Part shown: one piece after another, positions 1-6,208 of the stretch
How the letters are laid out: every line of letters begins with the position of its first letter
Position numbering within the stretch: the stretch's first letter is position 1
From: SIAJ01 sp036266155
GTDB lineage: Bacteria; Planctomycetota; Planctomycetia; Gemmatales; Gemmataceae
DNA length: 11,617 nt
Direction: 5' to 3'
Assembly (NCBI GenBank): GCA_036266155.1
Contig: DATANR010000009.1
Span: forward strand, 1 to 11,617
The notes under the pieces: model-generated
Told to the model about the DNA's origin: nothing
The model's database searches: none
What the model saw: only the letters and a program-made list of their open reading frames with translations
Position numbers and translations under genes: made by a program

Positions 1-774
1 GAACGGGTCGCCCATCAACTTCAGCAAGTGGACATGCAGGATCGGACCGTACGGGTTCACCAACGACCCGAGCAGGCAGCCGACGCCGAGGATCGTGAAC
101 CACTTGAAGCGGGCGAGCGCTGCGTCGCGCGCGACGGGATCGTAGAAGGCTAGGCCCAGTTCCGTGAGGCCGGCGATCGCGATCGCGAGCATCCCGCCAG
201 CAAAGCCGCCATGTGTATTGGCCCAGACCGTGAACATCGGCACGAGCCAGAGCGTGCGGCCACACGTTAGGCGGTCGCGATGGAACTGCACGCAGACGCG
301 GACGGTCGCCAGCATAAACACAAGCGTGAACAGATTCGGCCGGCAGACCCAGCCCGATGAGATGCCGAGCGCCGCCAAGAACGTCCAGACGACCGCCTGG
401 ACCGCGGGTACGCCGTCGTTGACCATCATGCGGAACAGACATCGGAGAAGGAACGCGAGCGTCAGAGCGGTGAGCATCGCGAGTGCGTCGAGTCCACCGA
501 AGCCGTCGGCGAAGCGCAAAAGCGATGAGCCGAGGAAGCCCCAGGGCGTCCAGGTTTCACCTTGTGTTGATTCGCCGAAGGGATCGGTCCAAATGAACCC
601 GCCCTTTTCGGCCATCGCGTCCGGAATGCGGATCTGCCAGCCGAGGCCGGGGTCGTCAAGCATGCCGCTGCCGGCGCGTTGCAGAATTGCGAGCGCAAAG
701 ACAAGGAAAACGATGTCCGCCGCTCCGATCCGGAACGGATTCCGACGGATCGGAGTGGTCTCCGCGGCGGTCAT
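1..774 (-). CDS. Polytopic membrane protein of unknown function, C-terminus cut off by the window edge
   Basis: This reading frame is open for 258 codons from the ATG at 774 to base 1 with no stop, so the C-terminal part lies outside the window. The protein is clearly hydrophobic, with about seven candidate membrane segments near residues 16-35, 95-114, 124-143, 147-165, 173-187, 192-211 and 225-243. Between the first two is a presumably external loop with the pattern DDPGLGW (40-46) and WTDPF (62-66). Further on come WANTHGG (184-190) and NPYG (240-243). These short motifs recur in a widespread, uncharacterised bacterial membrane family that resembles GT-C glycosyltransferases, in which the loop usually reads DPDxxWH followed by TDPFS. 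Here the usual histidine after tryptophan is Gln47. A lipid-linked glycosyl transfer role is only a guess. No strong ribosome binding site precedes the ATG. It is divergent from the kinase gene. Confidence 0.8.
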   Translation of the reverse strand, partial: MTAAETTPIRRNPFRIGAADIVFLVFALAILQRAGSGMLDDPGLGWQIRIPDAMAEKGGFIWTDPFGESTQGETWTPWGFLGSSLLRFADGFGGLDALAMLTALTLAFLLRCLFRMMVNDGVPAVQAVVWTFLAALGISSGWVCRPNLFTLVFMLATVRVCVQFHRDRLTCGRTLWLVPMFTVWANTHGGFAGGMLAIAIAGLTELGLAFYDPVARDAALARFKWFTILGVGCLLGSLVNPYGPILHVHLLKLMGDPF

Positions 775-1105
775 TGCGTTTCCGGACAGGGGGGTTGCCG
801 GGGCTGAGTGAATCCACGCAAACGTAGTTCACCGGCGGGGGGAGTCAAACGGGCGGGTCGATGACCCAGGTGTCCTGGCCACAACTCTCTATCCCGACGA
901 ATGTTCCGCATCGGCGGTCTCTGACTAATCCATCGCATTCGGGGTCAAACCTTGATTTCATTGCCTTGCGAAAAACCGGGTGAAACGCTTTTGGGGCATG
1001 TGGTGTGAAAGCAATCCATTTATGCCGTGCGTAAGAGACTCTAAGAGCGTTCGATGGTGCTACAACGTCAGAGTCACCTCGACTCCGCAGCGACCGGGTC
1101 TCTTC
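775..1105. other. Divergent intergenic region with short dyads
   Basis: This 331-bp stretch separates the divergent membrane-protein and kinase genes and should hold both promoters. I cannot assign a convincing -35/-10 pair. Two adjacent 13-bp interrupted palindromes overlap by two bases: GGGTC-GAT-GACCC at 855-867 and CCAGG-TGT-CCTGG at 866-878. A smaller repeat, GAGTC-ACCTC-GACTC (1071-1085), lies just upstream of the kinase start. The kinase frame is open back to 980, with in-frame ATGs at 980, 998 and 1022. The extra residues are rich in Cys and Trp and unlike the following protein, so I treat them as untranslated leader. Confidence 0.5.
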
Positions 1106-4100
1106 ATGCCGCAAGACGCCACGACACGTTTGGGTCCGTACACGCTGACGCGACCCCTCGACCAGGGGCCGGCCGGCCCGCGCTTCGCGGCAATCGCGGA
1201 CGATGGCTCACCGTGGGAAGTGCGCTTGCTCGACCGGATCGAGCGAGTGTGGTTGCAGCGCCGGTTGCGGCTGATCGAGCTGGCCTACCATCCCGCTCTC
1301 TTGCGACCGGATGTCGATCTTGAGAACGAGCCGCCATACCTTGCGGTGCCGGCGTCCGAGCCGGCGCAGGGCCAGCGGCCGTTCGACGACGCTTTGGCGG
1401 ACGCCATTCACATGACCGGCGCCTTGGCACTCGCTCATCGCGTGGGCCTGAGCCTGGGATCGGCGCTCCCGAAGCGCACGGCCGACGGACAGCTTCTGCT
1501 CGACCTGACCGGCACCGATCACGTCGCCAACGACACCGACCCGGCCGCCGACGTGGCCACGCTAGGTCAGTGGCTCGAAAGCGTCTTTCCGCATGGTGCG
1601 AACGCAGCGTCGCTGGAAGCCGACACTGCCGCCGTGCTGCGGGGCATGCAGGCGGCGGATCCGGCGGATCGTCTGCTGGCCGCGGAGGCCGAGGCTCGAC
1701 TCGGTGTTTGCAAGCTCGGGCGCACGCGCGACGAAGCGACGAGCGACGGCGAGATGTACACGCCCGTCGTGGACGTGCGTTCGGCGGGGCCAGGCCCAGG
1801 CGATCGGCTCGGCCGCTTTCAACTCATCGACCGACTGGGTGAAGGCGGCATGGGCACGGTGTTTCGGGCCGAGGACTCGGTGGACGGGACGACGGTCGCC
1901 ATCAAGGTACTGCGTTCCGATCGCGCGAGTTCCGCGGCGGCCAAGCGGCGCTTTCTTAAAGAAGGCCGGCTGCTCGCCGCTCTCGATTCGCCCTTCGTCA
2001 CGCGGCTGATCGACGCCAACCGCGATGGCGACCATTGCTATCTAGCCCTGGAGTTCGTGAAGGGCCGCAACGTCGGCGACATGATCCGCGACGCCGGCCC
2101 GTTCGATGAACCTACCGCCCTCGCCTTCACGGCCGATGCAGCACGCGGTCTCGCCGTCGCGCACGGACTCGGCATCGTCCATCGCGACATCAAGCCGGAC
2201 AACCTGCTCGCACCGGAAGGGACGGGGCCACGCGTCAAGGTCACCGACTTCGGCCTGGCCCGCTCGATTGTTCAAAGCGAATCACTGGAGGTGACGCGCG
2301 CCGGCGCCGTGGTCGGCACGCCGCTGTACATGGCGCCCGAGCAGTTCATGGCCGGCCCCGTCGATCCGCGGGCAGACGTCTATTCACTGGGCGCAACGCT
2401 CTTTCACATGCTTGCGGGCCGAGCACCGTTCCCCGCGGGAAGCATCGCCGAGATCGCCCGAGCCGTAGCGACGGACAATCCGCCGCCCCTCGATCGCGTG
2501 AACACCGCGGTGAGTGCCGCGACCGCCGCTTTGGTGGCCCGCTGCCTGAGCAAGGACCCGAGCGCCCGGCCGATCGACGGCGGGGCCTTGTTACGCGCGA
2601 TCGAGAACCTGCGTGGCAATGCCCCGACTGAGGCGGCGACGCATCCACGGACGCCGCCGACGGGACAAGGGATCAGGGAATTCGCTTTCGAGTGGGAACT
2701 GGAAGCGAGCCCCGCACGCCTCTGGCCCTATGTGTCGAACACGGAGCGGTTGAACCGAGCGATCGGGTTGCCGGCCGTGCGCTACGCGCTTCGCCGCGAA
2801 CCCGGCCGCGGCACCCGCCGCTTCGCCATGGCGCGCGTGGTCGGAATGGCGATGGAGTGGGAGGAACATCCGTTCGAGTGGGTCGAAGGCCGCCGGCTCG
2901 CAGTGCTTCGCGAATACTCGCGCGGACCGCTGGCGTGGATGGTCAGCATCGTCGAATTGACGGCGCGCACCGGTGGTGGCACGACGTTGCGGCACATGCT
3001 CCGAGCCGCGCCACGCGGCTTGTTCGGCCGCGTCGCGGCGAAGATTGAGATCGGCTGGAAAGCCCGGCGCACGCTCGGCCGCGTCTACCGGCGTATCGAT
3101 TCCGTCCTTTCCGCGATGGGACAAGCGGACTCGCCGGAGGATGCCTTTGAGGTTCCGACGAACTTGCCGCGCGCGCGTCGCGAACGGCTGCGGGCTGGGC
3201 TCGACCGCTTGCGTGCGGCAGGGGTTCCCAACGACGTCGCGGATTTGTTGGGCCAATATCTGGCGACGGCGCCCGATCAGGAGGTCGCACGTTTGCGTCC
3301 GCTGGCGATTGCGCATCGGTTCGAGGTTGACGAGACCGCGTTTACCGAGGCGTGCCTACGGGCCGTGGGCGAGGGCTTGCTCGAACTCCAGTGGGACGTC
3401 ATCTGCCCACTGTGCCGCATCCCGTCTGCGCGCCACGACACGCTGCGCGAAATCAAGGAACACGAAGAGTGCGAGGCGTGCGACAAGCAGTTCCGGGCCG
3501 ACTTCGGCGAAGCGGTTGAGCTGGTCTTCCGCGCCCATCCCGATCTCCGCAAGGCCGAAGTCGGCATGTACTGCGCCGGCGGCCCCGCCCATTCGCCACA
3601 TGTGGTCGCGCAAGCACGGATCGCACCGGGCGAGACCTTTGAGTTGGAACTCGCGTTGTCCGAAGGGGCTTATCGCCTTCGCGGTCCGCAGTTGCCGTGG
3701 TCGATCGACCTGCGAATCACGCCGGGCGCGACGACTCGAGTGTGGCCGATCGGTCTTGCGTCCGCCGAGCGTGAACCCGTGCCGCCGCTCGCCCCCGGTG
3801 GCCAGGTGCTGATCTTGCGCAACAGTTCCAAGGTGGAATTGGTCGCGCGGGTCGAGCGCGTCGTCGGCCGTGACGACACGCTGACTGCCGCGCGTGCCAC
3901 GTCGCTGCCGGCCTTCCGCGATCTCTTTCCCGGCGAGTTGCCCGGCATCGATCAGGTCGTTCCCGCGGCGACGGTCACGCTTGTCTGGGCCGAAGTCGTG
4001 GGCGGACAAGACCTGCTCGATCGGCTCGGCGAGCGCCAGGCGTTCCGCATCATTCACACCGCATTCCAGGCGATTGAAAAACGCATTCGCGGCGAAGGCG

Positions 4101-4465
4101 GCACCGTCGTGAAGACAGTCGGCGACGGCATGCTGGCCGCATTTGCCGAGGTGGCCAACGGGATGCGGGCCGCGCTCGCCCTGCGAGAAGCTATTGCCGC
4201 CGAGCCATTGACCGCCGGTCTCCAACTGCGTGCGGCAGCGCATCGTGGGCTCGCGTTGATCGCCACGGTCAATGATCGGCTCGATTACTTCGGCCACACG
4301 GCCAACATGGCGACGCGCCTTCTCGCGGCCGCTGCTCCCGGTTCACTGCTGATCAGCCCCGCGGTCGCGGGCGACCCTGAGGTTGCGGCCATCACCAAGG
4401 ATGTGGCCACGGAAATTGTTTCGGTGACGGGCGGCCTGGCCTATCGCCTCCGGTTTGAGCAGTGA
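1106..4465 (+). CDS. Multidomain Ser/Thr protein kinase fused to SRPBCC-like, DUF5939-like and class III nucleotide cyclase domains
   Basis: This 1119-residue protein has no membrane segment or signal peptide, so it is probably cytoplasmic. Residues 11-236 look like a degenerate kinase fold. Residues 239-502 form a PknB-type kinase with an intact active site: glycine loop GEGGMG (245-250), Lys267, HRD with Asp361, DFG with Asp381, and APE (410-412). Residues 524-669 resemble an SRPBCC/START-type domain. Residues 690-900 resemble DUF5939, with a CxxC pair (767/770) and a second (789/792) that could bind zinc. Residues 955-1095 are a class III cyclase domain with Lys1003, Asp1007, Asp1060, Asn1067 and Arg1071. 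The Lys/Asp pair predicts ATP as substrate. The first metal-binding Asp is replaced by Glu963, so cyclase activity is uncertain. I chose the ATG at 1106 because the GPYTL kinase-like start follows at once, although its ribosome binding site is weak. SRPBCC-DUF5939-cyclase chains are known. The kinase fusion suggests that phosphorylation and cyclic-nucleotide output are coupled, which is inference. Confidence 0.9.
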   Translation: MPQDATTRLGPYTLTRPLDQGPAGPRFAAIADDGSPWEVRLLDRIERVWLQRRLRLIELAYHPALLRPDVDLENEPPYLAVPASEPAQGQRPFDDALADAIHMTGALALAHRVGLSLGSALPKRTADGQLLLDLTGTDHVANDTDPAADVATLGQWLESVFPHGANAASLEADTAAVLRGMQAADPADRLLAAEAEARLGVCKLGRTRDEATSDGEMYTPVVDVRSAGPGPGDRLGRFQLIDRLGEGGMGTVFRAEDSVDGTTVAIKVLRSDRASSAAAKRRFLKEGRLLAALDSPFVTRLIDANRDGDHCYLALEFVKGRNVGDMIRDAGPFDEPTALAFTADAARGLAVAHGLGIVHRDIKPDNLLAPEGTGPRVKVTDFGLARSIVQSESLEVTRAGAVVGTPLYMAPEQFMAGPVDPRADVYSLGATLFHMLAGRAPFPAGSIAEIARAVATDNPPPLDRVNTAVSAATAALVARCLSKDPSARPIDGGALLRAIENLRGNAPTEAATHPRTPPTGQGIREFAFEWELEASPARLWPYVSNTERLNRAIGLPAVRYALRREPGRGTRRFAMARVVGMAMEWEEHPFEWVEGRRLAVLREYSRGPLAWMVSIVELTARTGGGTTLRHMLRAAPRGLFGRVAAKIEIGWKARRTLGRVYRRIDSVLSAMGQADSPEDAFEVPTNLPRARRERLRAGLDRLRAAGVPNDVADLLGQYLATAPDQEVARLRPLAIAHRFEVDETAFTEACLRAVGEGLLELQWDVICPLCRIPSARHDTLREIKEHEECEACDKQFRADFGEAVELVFRAHPDLRKAEVGMYCAGGPAHSPHVVAQARIAPGETFELELALSEGAYRLRGPQLPWSIDLRITPGATTRVWPIGLASAEREPVPPLAPGGQVLILRNSSKVELVARVERVVGRDDTLTAARATSLPAFRDLFPGELPGIDQVVPAATVTLVWAEVVGGQDLLDRLGERQAFRIIHTAFQAIEKRIRGEGGTVVKTVGDGMLAAFAEVANGMRAALALREAIAAEPLTAGLQLRAAAHRGLALIATVNDRLDYFGHTANMATRLLAAAAPGSLLISPAVAGDPEVAAITKDVATEIVSVTGGLAYRLRFEQ

Positions 4466-4480
4466 GCGTGCTCATGTCTC

Positions 4481-4960
4481 CTAGCCGAGTGCGGTCAACC
4501 AGGTGCGCAACAAATCAGCCAATTGTTGCGTCTCGCGGCTTCCTAGCGGCGGCCGCGACTTCTGTGCTTCGGCAAAGCGTGTTTCCGTCGCCGCGTCGAT
4601 CAGCGTTCGCCCCTTGGCGGTAAGTTCGATCATGACGCCGCGACGATCGTCCGGATCGTCCTTGCGGCGAATCCAGCCGGCATCTTGCAAACGATCGAGC
4701 CGGTTGGTCATGCCACCGGACGACAACATCACGCTTTGCATAAGCTGCGTCGGCGTGAGCTTGCCATCGGGTTGACGTCGAAGCGTCGCCAGGATGTCGA
4801 ACTGGCCGAGTGTGATGCCGTGCCTTGCCAGCGCCTCATTGACGCTCCGTTCGAGCGCCTGGGCGAGCACGATCACACGGCCCACGACTTCCAAGGGCGC
4901 CGGATCGAGGTCCGGACGGACGCGCTGCCATTGCTCGTTCATCCGGTCGATGAGGTCCAT
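4481..4960 (-). CDS. MarR-family transcriptional regulator
   Basis: This is a 159-residue winged helix-turn-helix protein, about the usual MarR length. The helical N-terminus (20-47) should form the dimer interface. The DNA-binding core runs from FDILATL (54-60) through the recognition helix SSGGMTNRLDRL (80-91) to the wing DDPDDRRGV (101-109) and ELTAKGR (112-118), which are the family hallmarks. MarR proteins bind short palindromes as dimers and are usually released by small ligands or oxidation. No cysteine is present, so redox sensing through thiols is excluded. The gene is divergent from ilvC across a strong inverted repeat at 4981-5015, so autoregulation and control of ilvC are likely. 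No ribosome binding site precedes the ATG, and a weak -10-like TAGTCT lies at 4973-4968 on the minus strand, so the mRNA may be nearly leaderless. The frame stays open far upstream, antisense to ilvC, but family similarity begins only after this ATG. It converges on the kinase gene with a 15-bp gap. Confidence 0.92.
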   Translation of the reverse strand: MDLIDRMNEQWQRVRPDLDPAPLEVVGRVIVLAQALERSVNEALARHGITLGQFDILATLRRQPDGKLTPTQLMQSVMLSSGGMTNRLDRLQDAGWIRRKDDPDDRRGVMIELTAKGRTLIDAATETRFAEAQKSRPPLGSRETQQLADLLRTWLTALG

Positions 4961-4980
4961 GACGATTAGACTACCGTCAG

Positions 4981-5015
4981 ATATCTTCACGTCAAGATAC
5001 TTGACTTGAAGATAT
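4981..5015. promoter_or_regulatory. Near-perfect 35-bp inverted repeat, probable MarR operator
   Basis: The left arm ATATCTTCACGTCAAG (4981-4996) and the right arm CTTGACTTGAAGATAT (5000-5015) are reverse complements at 15 of 16 positions, with a 3-base spacer. The left arm with the spacer also contains a smaller dyad, ATCTT-CACGTC-AAGAT (4983-4998), so one or two dimers could bind. It lies 20 bp upstream of the marR start and 47 bp upstream of the likely ilvC start. TTGAC hexamers that could serve as -35 elements fall inside it on both strands (5001-5006 plus; 4995-4990 minus). A bound regulator should therefore block transcription both ways. AT-rich palindromes of this kind are typical MarR targets, but the pairing with this regulator is inference from position. 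Confidence 0.78.
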
Positions 5016-5028
5016 GTGCCCCTAGCAT
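5001..5028 (+). promoter_or_regulatory. Putative ilvC promoter
   Basis: TTGACT (5001-5006) matches five of six bases of the sigma-70 -35 consensus. TAGCAT (5023-5028), 16 bases downstream, matches four of six bases of the -10 consensus. Transcription would begin near 5035, giving a leader of about 28 bases before the ATG at 5063. The -35 lies within the right arm of the inverted repeat. Planctomycete promoter rules are poorly known, so this is tentative. Confidence 0.4.
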
Positions 5029-5053
5029 GATCGAAAGTGATCTCCCCATCGTT

Positions 5054-5057
5054 GAGG
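5054..5057 (+). promoter_or_regulatory. Ribosome binding site that decides the ilvC start
   Basis: GAGG at 5054-5057 lies five bases before the ATG at 5063. The earlier in-frame starts, TTG at 5006 and ATG at 5027, have no such site. TTG 5006 lies inside the operator, and ATG 5027 overlaps the putative -10 element. This favours the ATG at 5063. Confidence 0.6.
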
Positions 5058-5062
5058 CTCTC

Positions 5063-6115
5063 ATGAAAGAAATCCGCATCGGCAACACCGTCGAGCAGTG
5101 CGTCGAGCGTTTGGACTACCCGCCGGAACGCATCAAGCAAATTCTGGCTGGCGAAACGATCGCCGTGCTCGGCTACGGCGTGCAGGGCAAGGGCCAGTCG
5201 CTCAACATGCGCGACAACGGCCTGAGCGTCATCATCGGCCTGCGTGAAGGCTCCAAGGGTTGGCAGCAAGCGATCGAGGACGGCTGGGTCCCCGGCAAAA
5301 CGCTGTTCCCGCTCGAAGAAGCGGCCAAGCGCGGCACCGTCATTCAGTACCTGCTCTCCGATGCCGGCCAGAAGGACTACTGGCCGAAGTTGAAACCGCT
5401 TCTGACGAAGGGGAAGGCCCTCTATTTCTCGCACGGCTTTTCGATCGTCTTCAAGGACCAGACGGGCGTCGTGCCGCCGAGCGACATCGACGTGATCCTG
5501 TGCGCTCCGAAGGGCTCGGGGACGACGGTTCGTCGGCACTTCCTCGAAGGCAAGGGCATCAACTCGAGCTGGGCCGTCTACCAGGACGCGACCGGCCGAG
5601 CGAAAGACCGCTGCCTGGCCCTCGGCATCGCGATCGGCTCCGGTTACCTCTTTGAAACGACGTTCCAGAAGGAAGTCGTCAGCGACCTGACCGGCGAACG
5701 CGGCGTGCTCATGGGCGCCATCTACGGCCTCTGGCTGGCTCAGTACGAAGTCCTTCGCGCACACGGCCACAGTCCGCAAGAGGCGTTCAACGAGACGGTT
5801 GAGGAAGCGACGCAAAGCCTTTACCCGTTGATCGCGGAGAAGGGCATGGACTGGATGTACGCGAATTGCTCGACGACTGCTCAGCGTGGCGCGCTCGACT
5901 GGTTCAGCAAGTTCCGCGACGCCTCGAAGCCGGTCTTCGAGCAGCTTTACAAGTCCGTCGAAACCGGTGAGGAAACTCGCCGCACCCTCGAAGCGAATAG
6001 CCGGCCGGACTATCGGCAGCAGTTGGAGAAGGAACTCAAGGCGATCGCCGAGAGCGAAATGTGGGTGGCCGGCAAAGCCGTGCGTGCTCTGCGGCCGGAG
6101 CAACAGGGGCGGTAG
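5063..6115 (+). CDS. ilvC: Ketol-acid reductoisomerase, fungal Ilv5-like type
   Basis: This enzyme makes the valine/isoleucine precursor: it isomerises and reduces 2-acetolactate or 2-aceto-2-hydroxybutyrate using NAD(P)H and Mg2+. The 350-residue protein has a Rossmann motif, GYGVQG (37-42), the conserved SHGF with His124, and APKGSG (148-153). Its metal-binding helix SDLTGERG gives Asp208 and Glu212. A second acidic pair, Glu244 and Glu248, sits in FNETVEEATQSLYP, and CSTTAQRGALDW follows at 269-280. Long blocks such as LRDNGL-like NMRDNGL, EDGWVPGK, LLTKGKALYFSHGF and GINSS resemble yeast Ilv5 more than E. coli or common short bacterial IlvC. This variant is also known in some bacteria. 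No mitochondrial-type presequence is present. It stands apart from other ilv/leu genes and is divergent from a marR gene. NADPH preference is assumed from the family. Confidence 0.93.
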   Translation: MKEIRIGNTVEQCVERLDYPPERIKQILAGETIAVLGYGVQGKGQSLNMRDNGLSVIIGLREGSKGWQQAIEDGWVPGKTLFPLEEAAKRGTVIQYLLSDAGQKDYWPKLKPLLTKGKALYFSHGFSIVFKDQTGVVPPSDIDVILCAPKGSGTTVRRHFLEGKGINSSWAVYQDATGRAKDRCLALGIAIGSGYLFETTFQKEVVSDLTGERGVLMGAIYGLWLAQYEVLRAHGHSPQEAFNETVEEATQSLYPLIAEKGMDWMYANCSTTAQRGALDWFSKFRDASKPVFEQLYKSVETGEETRRTLEANSRPDYRQQLEKELKAIAESEMWVAGKAVRALRPEQQGR

Positions 6116-6133
6116 GCAGTAACACCCACCCAA

Positions 6134-6201
6134 CCCCGGAGAGTTTCTTTCTCGCATTCTGTGACGGCCCCGTTAGAATGCGTCCACCTTTCTCTCCGGG
6201 G
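6134..6201 (+). promoter_or_regulatory. Nested hairpin in the ilvC to PQQ-propeller spacer, burying the ribosome binding site
   Basis: The outer arms CCCCGGAGAG (6134-6143) and CTCTCCGGGG (6192-6201) pair perfectly over 10 bp. Inside them the arms CGCATTCT (6153-6160) and AGAATGCG (6175-6182) pair perfectly over 8 bp. ACG (6164-6166) and CGT (6171-6173) can add a short top stem. The two stems are separated by a symmetric internal loop with 9 bases on each side. The outer 3' arm contains GGGGA (6198-6202), the likely ribosome binding site for the ATG at 6209, so folding would hide it. No T-run follows, so a standard intrinsic terminator for ilvC is unlikely. An alternative reading is that TAGAAT (6174-6179) is a -10 element, in which case most of the structure would lie upstream of the transcript. 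Confidence 0.5.
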
Positions 6202-6208
6202 AACATTC

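Noticed and set aside
164..811. 215-codon plus-strand frame at the left end.
   Set aside because: Its translation is rich in Arg, Ser and Pro without domain features, while the opposite strand encodes a convincing multi-pass membrane protein.
845..1114. 89-codon minus-strand reading frame in the divergent spacer, overlapping the kinase start.
   Set aside because: No recognisable family, no ribosome binding site, and it runs across the likely promoter region and the start of a firm gene.
2591..4297. Long minus-strand open frames of 241 and 313 codons inside the kinase-cyclase gene.
   Set aside because: They are antisense shadows of a gene with clear domains and catalytic motifs, and their translations show no recognisable family.
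5006..5062. Leader peptide for ilvC attenuation, since residues encoded from 5027 are rich in Ile, Leu and Val.
   Set aside because: There is no stop codon before ilvC and the frame is the same as ilvC, so it is only an alternative N-terminus. No terminator/antiterminator pair is visible.
4961..6157. Upstream extension of the MarR frame antisense to ilvC, which would make a 558-residue protein.
   Set aside because: It is an open frame in GC-rich DNA. MarR similarity begins at the ATG at 4960, and the extension mirrors the conserved ilvC codons.
6116..6208. Intrinsic terminator of ilvC.
   Set aside because: The stems are strong but not followed by a T-run, and the base of the stem is the ribosome binding site of the next gene.
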